Assembly (NCBI GenBank): GCA_029465975.1
Contig: CM055756.1
Coordinates: 8,330,305-8,394,304 of the forward strand
Length of the DNA: 64,000 nt
Reading direction: 5' to 3'
DNA from: Dallia pectoralis
Lineage: Eukaryota; Chordata; Actinopteri; Esociformes; Umbridae
Every line of letters starts with the position of its first letter. Position 1 is the first letter of the stretch. Under the pieces are notes generated by a model, which was not told the origin of the DNA, searched no databases, and worked only from the letters and a program-made list of their open reading frames with translations. The position numbers were made by a program, and so were the translations under genes. Shown here piece by piece: positions 12,873-22,600 of the stretch.

Positions 12873-15201
12873 ATGGCGTTTGTCCTCCGACTGGCCACTC
12901 TCATGTTCACCTTCTGCCAAATCACAGGAACTCTAACATCCAGAAGTAAGGCGGGCATAATTTATAATACTTCTGTCAAATGTTTTTCCTACGTAGCCCC
13001 ACTGAAATCACACAAGATGATTACAAATCTTTAAAATTCTTGACCACCGCTGAACTCATGCTATAGAAAGTGTGAATCATTCTGTTGGCCGTACTTGGAG
13101 GGTGGATTTGTTGTTACTGTGGCACACATTTAGTTCACTGGATGGTAAACAAAGAAAATAAAAATGCTTATGTTAATGGAAGATTTTTTTTGCCAAGCCC
13201 AGATACATTTGAGATGGTTTATGTTGTCCCATTCTATGTAACAATATAAAAACTGAAGATGTGTTAGAAGCTATCCAGCCTGTGTGTCTGGCAAACTGGG
13301 GAAGTGTTGTCTACAATGTATTGAGAACTAACGCATTTGATCTATTACAATCTGTACAGTTTCTGTGCAGTCATATCATTTTTATTCTCCTTCTGTTCTC
13401 CAGAGTTGGCGTTGGAGTGTGGAACTGTCCTCCAGGTCGACTCTGGGCAGGATGGAGTCCTACACTGCTCTGTGATGCTTCGTGGCAAGTCATTTGGTGA
13501 TGTGAAAATAAAGCAGGTGGTGTGGTGGAGGCAGGACCAGAATCACCAGCGCACCCGTCCCCCAGTTCTCCAATACAGCTCAGGCGATCAACGACCCAAC
13601 GGTCGCAGATTTCTGCCAAGCCAAAGATATCAGCTTTCTGTGTCATTTGAAGGTGAGAAGGACAACGATGTGTCCCTGTTGGTCAGTGAAGCACGGCCTG
13701 CAGACGAGGGCCTGTATGAGTGTGTGGTGAACACCGACCATGGGCAGTGGAATTGCACAACCATCCTGGTAGTTACAGGTGAGTTTTAAATCTTTTAAAC
13801 AGAAATTAAAGAGGTAGGTGAACCCAGAGCGACTAGTACTCTGATGTGAGGCCTGCCAAACAAGCGCTGACTGCTTGCTGTTATTCACATTTTGTATAAA
13901 AAGACTACGGCGATGTTTGGTTCTCGGAATGCCTTTTCCATAGAACAATGAGCTCTTTCACTCCATTCAACTTGACTACAAAAATAGAGCCTTAAATTGA
14001 AGTTAAATGTAATCCCGCAGAGAGACACAGCCTGCACTGTCTAAACCGGGACCAGCCTTTGGAGAACTGCGTGTAAATGTACCTCAACCATTACCACAGA
14101 AGTCAACATCCTATGATTTTGTCTGTTCATTTGTTGTTAGCCTGTGTTGTCTTAACCGGTAAACCAACATCTTGTTGGTAAATGACTTAAGCTGTTGTAT
14201 TGATGTGTACGTTGGGGGCAGGGACGGTTGACTGTAAGCCTCTTACGTAGCAGACGTGGACAGATCAAACGCAGTCTGCGGGGGGTCGTTCGTGTGTGAA
14301 CGAATGATTACGGACCGGATCTAAAAGTAAAATAATGTAATTGTACAGAATAACTTTGTTAGGTTAATTTGATTTGTTAAAAACTTTGAACAGTGGGCCA
14401 GTCAAGCAGTGAATGTCATCACCCTTCACAGTCGCAATGTAAAAAAAGAAAATTAACCTGTGGCTTTCCCATGTTAATGGATGAGTGCTTGAATGATTGC
14501 ATGGATTCCCCCTCTACTTTGTGTTACAGAACCAGTGCTAAAGGATCCTGGGATTCCAAGTGAGATGCCCAGGAAGAGCTTCATGTGGGTGGCAGCTGTA
14601 TTTGTGGTTGTAGCCTCTCTTGCTTCTGGACTGTTGCTTCTCAAGCTGTTTCAAACCGCAGCACAGAGACAACGTCAGTACCCAGGGTTATATTGGTTTG
14701 GGTTGCTGACCTTGTCTTCAGTCATTTGTTTTCTTTCCCCTTTGTTGTCTTCTACACCCTGCTGCTTTCAACAGTCCGTAAAGAGTGAGGAATGCCAGAA
14801 GATTAGGAAAGTATTTCCTGCGCTTCAAATGCCAGGATGTTATTTATGATACTTTCTCTATTGCGTTTCCCCCTACAGGCAGAGTAGAATCCAAAACATT
14901 TGTAGAGTGCGCACACTGTCAACCCTGTGGAAAAAAAGTTGATTTGTGGGTATGTCTTTCCAGATGAGCCTGAGGTGATCCGCGCAGACTTTGATGTTGC
15001 AGACGGTATGTTTCAATTGCATGTTATTGATGTTTGCAGCATAAGCATGTAGATTGTTAGGTGGACCTACAGTAAATGGAGGTAATAAATGTGTTCAGTA
15101 TATTTGCATGGTCCTAGTGTGCATGTTGACCCATAGGAGCAGAATTGGAGGAGAGCTCAGTCCCAGCAAAGCATCAGTCTGGCATCAGGAAGTCAAGTTG
15201 A
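12873..15201 (+). CDS. Unassigned single-IgV type I membrane protein, five exons
   Basis: Predicted exons are 12873-12945, 13404-13778, 14530-14673, 14964-15005 and 15137-15201. All junctions are phase 1, as usual for Ig-superfamily genes, and the total is 699 nt (232 residues). Residues 1 to about 22 form a signal peptide (MAFVLRLATLMFTFC...). Residues about 26-148 form a V-type Ig domain with B-strand Cys46, C-strand VVWWRQ and an F-strand DEGLYEC motif (Cys131). Two further cysteines, Cys30 and Cys142, could form a second disulfide joining the first and last strands. Residues about 167-189 are the membrane helix (VAAVFVVVASLASGLLLL). The short tail is acidic (EPEVIRADFDVAD) and has no tyrosine motif. 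Exons 1-3 are well supported. Exon 3 uses a weak donor (AAC|GTCAGT), and exons 4 and 5 are inferred from splice phase. An alternative last exon could begin at 15239. I cannot name the family. It is presumably an immune-type receptor or ligand. Confidence 0.7.
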
Positions 15202-16693
15202 CAGACTTTTCTCTGTTGGTCTTCGCTCTGCTCTACAGAAACCAGCTGACTTGAAGGGACTGCACTTCCGTGTGTGGCAGGAAGAGGGCGCAAACCAGTG
15301 CAACAAGTTAACTCCCTGCATCTACACGGGCCGTCCAATTCAGTTTTTCACGACTAATTGTTTGACCGTTCAGAATGTTTATGAAAAGTCAAATCGTGTA
15401 AGAAATGCTCTGGTGACGTTAATACCATTGATCATTTAAACTAGATGGGTATAATGGGACACACTCTTTAGGAGATTATGCACGTTTGTCAGGTAACACA
15501 ATTATTTGTTATAACTATAAATGGGTGCAAACTAGACATTCTTTTTTGTTTTTACAACTATGTACAAACTCTCTTCTATAGCCGGAATTGCTTTCAAATG
15601 TTTTATTGACCATAATGGGCCAAATACCGGGTGGAAAAACATAATGCACACTTGTTTTGTTAAATGTATGTGAACCCTTAGATTTCGGAATGATCTATTA
15701 TAGTGTAACGTTTACAAAAAGTTAGAAAAATAAAACCGTCACCTTAAGTGCACAGTTTTGTGTGTCAGTGTTTAAAGAATAAAATGTCAAGGAAGAAAAG
15801 GTTCTATATGTAAATTAGTTCTCCCATGTTGCCATGCTTCTCACACCACTGTTTTCCAATTTAAGCTCGTATCTGCAATATGGCCACAACCGGAAGGACG
15901 TCTCCCTACCTTCAGACATATGTTCAAACACCCATCTATATCCAGGCTCTGATCCTTCTCCCTCTGGACTTTAACTAACCCTTCTGGTGTGGTACCAAAA
16001 CCCACATTCTGAACGCTTCTCTGTCCTCCCAGATCATTGGTCTAACCAAGTTCTCCTGGAGGGGAGGGTAGCATAGTCTCTGTACATATTTATAGAGTAC
16101 CTAAAATTGTTCACGGCCACCACCTCTGTTGTCTTCCTAAACTTTATTATGTTGTTTTTTTGTATGGTTTTATGTCCAGCAATGACTTTAGCTGATCGCA
16201 AAATATATTATATTTCAATGATGTCTGGTGGTTTCAGCTAGCTCTCTAAAAATGTCTGCGCTTACTGTTAATCACTTTAGATAAACCCATCTGCTAAATG
16301 ACTGAAATGTAATTGGTGTGAGGTTCACCAATTCAACACCGGGGGCTGTAAAGTGACATTTCCCAGTGACTTAAATACAAAGCTAATCACCCTGCTAAGC
16401 GCGCACCTGTGTACAATAATTTACAACCAGGAACTAAAACGTGTGCCACCTACATTACTGTCTCTCGTGAAACGAAACCTTCAGCACTTGTGACAACAGT
16501 TTGAGTAGTGTAATATAACCTTGGATGCTCTTGAGATCACTTCTGCTTTTAAAATTAACCTCACGCCTAAACTGTCTTCTGTAACAGCTGTCACAGCATT
16601 CCCCGTCTCTTGTTTTAGCAACGGGATCCAGGCGGTGTTGTCTATTCAGATTTTCATTTATTTTGAAAGCAAAGTTTCGAGTGTTTGTTTAAA
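15202..16693. other. 3' flank of the IgV gene and intergenic region
   Basis: AATAAA at 15729-15734, and another near 15778, may end the transcript of the gene at 12873. At about 16279-16312 the stretch ACCCATCTGCTAAATGACTG resembles a common fish interspersed-repeat tail. No gene is seen. Confidence 0.4.
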
Positions 16694-19600
16694 ATGTCTG
16701 CTCTTTATCTCTGTTGTGTAGTCTTCCTCGCTATCCCGTTCAGCATGCTGGCTGATAAAGGTGAGTGGTGTTTATACGGTCTATATGGTATAGGAGCATG
16801 TGCTTTTGAGTATTATGTTGTTGCTTTTATATTCATTATTCATATTGTGGTTAGATTGGTTTGGAGGGTTTGCTGAAGTTGCAGTTTTCTGTTTGCTTGC
16901 TAACTGAATGTCCTGTCACAACTATCGGGTTTATTAATCAATCAATCAAACTTATTTATAAAGCCCTTTTTACAACAAAAGTTGTCAGAAAGTGCTTTTA
17001 CAATCACCAGCCTGAATCCGACAGAGAACAAGTTGAACAAGTTGATACACGGCAGCTAGGAAAAACTCCCTAAAAGATTGATAGGCTTGGAGGAAGAAGC
17101 TCCGGTTGCATCAGCTGCTCCGTCAGAACTTCTAGGTTCTAGTTAAGATTCTAGCAGCCGTATTAAGTACTAATTGAAGTTTGTTTACTGATTTATCAGG
17201 GTAACCAGAGAATAGAACATTGCAATAATCTAATCTTGAGGTAACAAAAGCATGTATTAGTTTTTCTGCATCAATTTTTGATAAATCATTTCTGATTTTT
17301 GCAATGTTCCAAAGATGGAAAAATGCTGTCCTTGAAATATATTTTATGTGATCGTCAAATGAGAGATCCGGGTCAAGGGTCACTCCAAGGTTTTTGACAG
17401 TTTTTGTGAAATGACTATACATCCGTTTAGGTTCAGCGTAAGGTCTGTCAATAAATCTCTCTGTTTCTTAGGTCGTAAAACTAGAAAATTCTCTGTCATC
17501 CACTTTCGTATATCTGAAACATAAGCTTCCATAGTGGCTAATTTAGGGGCTTCTCCATGTTTCATAGCAATATACAGCTGCGTGTCATCGGCATAGCAGT
17601 GAAAATTGACATTATGTTTTCGGATTTCATCACCCAAAGGTAACATATAGAGTGAGAACAGAAGTGGTCCTAAGACTGAGCCTTGTCGAACACCAAAGCA
17701 TACCTTTGATTTGTTAGAGGATAAGCCATCTACACAAACAAACTGAAGTCTATCTGATAAATAACATCTAAACCAATCGAGAACTTGTCCTCTTAGCCCA
17801 ACAAGGGTCTCCAATCTCTCCAAGAGAACGTAGTGATCATTAGTGTCAAAGGCAGCACTAAGATCAAGAAGCAATAGGAGAGATGCAGAACCTTTGTCAG
17901 AAGCCAATAAAAGGTCGTTTACCACCTTAACAACTGCAGTCTCAGTGCTATGATGGGGTCTAAAACCGGACTGAAGTTTTTCATATATATTATTTGTCTT
18001 CAGAAAGGCCGTAAGTTGTAGTGAGACAGATTTTTCTAGGATTTTTGAAAGAAACGGGAGGTTTGATATTGGTCGGTAGTTTTTTAGGATGTCTGGATCT
18101 AAGTTACATTTTTTTAGCAGAGGCTTAATTTCTGCAATTTTTAGTGAGGTTGGCACTGATCCGGAGGACAGGGAGCAATTTATTATGTTCAACATTGATG
18201 GGCCAAGCACAGGAAGTAACTCCATAAGTAATTTAGTTGGAATTGGGTGTAGTTGACAGTTGGTTGATTTTTAACTATTTATTAATTTTGTAAATGTTTC
18301 AAGAGACACAGGTACAAAAGATTCAAGAGTCGCCATTGAAACTAAATCAGGGTAGCTCTGCGGGCTCTCAGGACAACAGAGTTTTTGAGAACTGAGGCAG
18401 TTAAGGGTACAATTTGCAATTTCTTTTCTTATGTTGATTATTTTTTCATCGAAGTAGTTCATGAATTCATCACAACTAAAGTGAAGACCCACTTCATTGG
18501 TTAAACATTGCTTTTTAGTGAGTTTTGCAATTGTGTCAAAGGAATTCAGGATTATTTTTGTTTGTGTCGATTAGATTAGATAAGTAGGCTGATCGAGCAC
18601 TTATAAGTGATTTCCGGTATAGCACAGTACTATCAATCCAGGCTAGTCTAAATACTTCTAACTTCGTGGAGTGCCACTTTTGCTCCAATTTTCTGGAGGC
18701 TTGCTTAAGTGTTCTAGTAGTGTCAGTCTACCAGGGAGCAAGTTTCTTATTTCGTATTGGTTTTGTTTTTAGGGGTGCTACAGCATCTAAAGTCTTACGC
18801 AGTATATCGTTTAGATCCTCTATTTGATTGTGTATAGATGACGTAGCTCTACCATCATTTAGCAGGCCGAACGAGCCTGGAAGTGCGTCAATAAATGTAT
18901 TAGTAGTCGTAGAATTTATGCAACGGGTTTTAAAGATCCCTACCTGGGGGGCAAAAGTGTCACTTGTTTTAATGCTAAATGTTATAAGATTATGGTCAGA
19001 TAAACCAGGATTTTGAGGAAAAATAGTTAGATCAATTACATTTATTCCCTTTGATAACACTAAATCTAAAGTATGATTGTGACAGTGTGTAGGTCCTGAG
19101 ACATGCTGGACAAAACCTACTGAGTCAATTATGGCACTAAATGCCTTTTGAAGAGGGTCATTGGTATTTTCCATATGGATGTTAAAATCACCAGCGATTA
19201 AAATTGAATCTGCCATGACTACAATGTTGGACAAGAATTCTGGAAACTCACTTAGGAACAATGTGTACGGCCCAGGAGGCCTGTAGATAGTAGCTATCAA
19301 AAACGAGGTTTTGCCCTGATTTGTTCTCATAAGTAATACTTCAAAAGACACAAACCCAGTGATTTGTTTTAATGAAAGATTATATTCTCATCTCATCTCA
19401 TCTTCAACCGCTTATCCGGGGTCGGGTCGCGGGGGTAGCAGCTCTAGCAGGGGACCCCAAACTTCCCTTTCCCGGGCAACATTAGCCAGCTCTGACTGGG
19501 GAATCCCGAGGCGTTCCCAGGCCAGTGTGGAGATATAATCTCTCCACCTAGTCCTGGGTCTTCCCCGAGGTCTCCTCCCAGCTGGACGTGCCTGGAACAC

Positions 19601-22600
19601 CTCTCTAGGGAGGCGCCCAGGTGGCATTCGTACAAGATGCCCGAACCACCTCAACTGGCTCCTTTCTATGCAAAGGAGCAGCGGCTCTACTCCGAGTTCC
19701 TCTCGGATGACTGAGCTTCTCACCCTATCCCTAAGGGAGAGGCCAGCCACCTTTCTGAGAAAACCCATTTCGGCCACTTGTACCCGCGATCTCGTTCTTT
19801 CGGTCATGACCCAGCTTTCATGACCATAGGTGAGGGTAGGAACAAAGATTGACCGGTAGATCGAGAGCTTTGCCTTTCGGCTCAGCTCTCTTTTCGTCAC
19901 AACGGTGCGGTGAAGCGAATGCAACACCGCCCCCGCTGCTCCGATCCTCCGACCAATCTCCCGCTCCATTGTTCCCTCACTCGCGAACAAGACCCCGAGG
20001 TACTTGAACTCCTTCACTTGGAGTAAGGACTCATTCCCTACCCGGAGTAGGCACTCCACCGGTTTCCTGCTGAGAGTCATGGCCTCAGATTTAGAGGTGC
20101 TAACCCTCATCCCAGCCGCTTCACACTCGGCTGCGAACCGATCCAGTGAGTGCTGAAGGTCACCGACCGATGAGGCCATCAGGACCACATCATCCGCAAA
20201 AAGCAGTGATGTGACCATCAGCCCACCGAACGGGAACCCCTCCCCCAATGACTACGCCTTGATATCCTGTCCATGAATATTACAAACAGGATTGGTGACA
20301 AAGCGCAGCCCTGGCGGAGGCCAACCCCCACCTGGAACGAATCCGACTTACTGCCGAGGACACGGACACAGCTCATGCTTTGAGCCTACAGAGATTGGAT
20401 GGCCCTGAGAAGAGACCCCCTCACCCCATACTCCCGCAGCACCTCCCACAAAAGATCCGGGGTACCCGGTCATACGCCTTCTCCAGATCCACAAAACACA
20501 TGTAGACTGGATGGGCATACTCCCAGGCCCCCTCCAGGATCCTTGCGAGAGTAAAGAGCTGGTCCGTGGTTCCCCGGCCAGGACGAAAACCGCATTGTTC
20601 CTCTTCAATCTGAGGTTCGACTATTGGCCGAACCCTCCTTTCCAGCACTTTGGAGTACACTTTACCAGGGAGGCTGAGGAGTGTGATACCTCTGTAATTG
20701 GCACACACTCTCTGGTCCCCCTTTTAAAGAGGGGAACCACCACCCCGGTCTGCCACTCCTCTGGCACTGTCCCAGACTTCCATGCAATGTTGAAGAGGCG
20801 TGTCAACCAAGACAGCCCTTCCCCACCCAAAGCTTTTAGCATTTCTGGACGAATCTCATCAGTCCCTGGGGCTTTGCCACTGTGGAGTTGTTTGACTACC
20901 TCAGCGACTTCCCCCAGGGAAACTGACGATGACCCTCCATCAGCCTCCAGCTCTGCCTCTGTACTAGAGGGCGTGTAGGTCGGATTCAGGAGCTCCTCAA
21001 AATGCTCTTTCCAGCGCCCGATCACATCATCAGTTGAGGTCAACAGTGTCCCATCCTTACTGTACACAGCTTGGATGGTTCCCGTTTTCCCCTTCTGAGG
21101 TGCCGAACGGTTTTCCAGAAGCATTTTGGTGCCGACCGAAAGTCCTTCTCCATAGCTTCTCCAAACTTCTCCCACACCCGCTGCTTTGCCTCTGACACGG
21201 CAGCGGCTGCAGCCCTTCGGGCCTGTCGGTACCCTGCAACTGCCTCCGGAGTCCCCAGGGCTAGCATATCCCTGAAGGCCTCCTTCTTCAGTCGGACAGC
21301 TTCCCTGACCACCGTGGTCCACCACGGTGTTCTAGGGTTACCACCCCTTGAGGCACCTAGGACCTTGAGACCACAGCTCACCGCCGCAGCTTCAGCAATA
21401 GAAGCTTTGAACATTGCCCACTCAGGTTCAATGCCCCCAACCTCCACAGGGATGCCTGAAAAGCTCCGCCGGAGGTGTGAGTTGAAGATCTTTCGGACAG
21501 GGGCCTCCTCCAGACGTTCCCAGTTCACCCGCACTACCCGTTTGGGCTTACCTGGTCTGTCCAAAGTCTTTCCCCACCCTCTGATCCAACTCACTACCAG
21601 ATGGTGATCAGTTGACAGCTCTGCCCCTCTCTTCACCCGAGTGTCCAAAATATGCGGCCTTAGATCAGCCGATACGATCACAAAATCGATCATTGACCTT
21701 CGGCCTAGGGTGCTCTGGTACCATGTACACTTATGCGCCTCCTTATGTTCGAACATGGTGTTTGTTATAGACAATCCATGACTAGCACAGAAGTCCAATA
21801 ACAAACGACCGCTCGGGTTTAGATCAGGGAGGCCGTTCCTCCCAATCACGCCTCTCCAGGTGTCTCCATCGTTGCCCACATGTGCGTTGAAGTCTCCCAG
21901 CAGAATGATGGAGTCCCCTACTGGAGCCCTATATAGGACTCCCTTCAGGGTCTCCAAGAAGGCTGAATACTCCGAACTGCTGTTTGGTGCATAAGCACAA
22001 ACAACAGTCAGAGTTTTCCCGTGGGGAGGCAAACCTCTCATCCACCGGGGTAAACTCCAACACCGCCGTGCTCAGACGTGGGCTCGTGAGTATCCCCACA
22101 CCAGCCCGCCGCCTCTCACCCTGGGCAACTCCAGAGAAGAACAGAGTCCAACCCCTATCCAGGAGTAAGGTTCCAGAGCCACGGTTGTGCGTAGAGGTAA
22201 GTCCCACCAGATCCAACTGGTATCGCTCCACCTCACGCACAAGTTCTGGCTCCTTCCCCCCCAAGATTATATTGTGTAGCATAAATATTAGCAACACCCC
22301 CCCCCTTTACGGGATGCACGGGGAATTTGATCACTGGTGTAACCTGGAGGGGAAGCTTCATTTAAAGGAAGAAATTCATCAGGCTTAAGCCAGGTTTCAC
22401 ACAGGGCAATTAGGTCTAATTTATGATCAGTAATTAATTCATTTACTGTAATTGCTTTTGAGGTAAGTGATCTAATATTTAGGAGACCTATTTTTAGATA
22501 TGAGATGTTAATGTCAGTTTTATTTATGACTGGACTAATTGAGGGCCTTATATTAATAAGGTTGCTTTTATTAACACTACCTTTTTTTATTTTATTGAGC

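Larger units (their letters stand above)
19387..22262 (-). mobile_element. Rex3 (RTE-clade) LINE, 5'-truncated, copy 1
   Basis: Minus-strand element of 2876 bp. Its 3' end at the left carries the GATGA-type repeat (TCTCATCTCATCTCATCTTC on the + strand) typical of Rex3. From 5' to 3' it encodes an endonuclease (about 21040-22041, with LLGDFNAHVG and STDHHLVV), linker, and RT (about 19412-21325, with LLFADDVVLMAS). Several frameshifts break the ORF. Compared with the copies at 41-47 kb it lacks the first few hundred bases, a typical 5' truncation. Perfect 11-bp direct repeats flank it. Confidence 0.92.
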
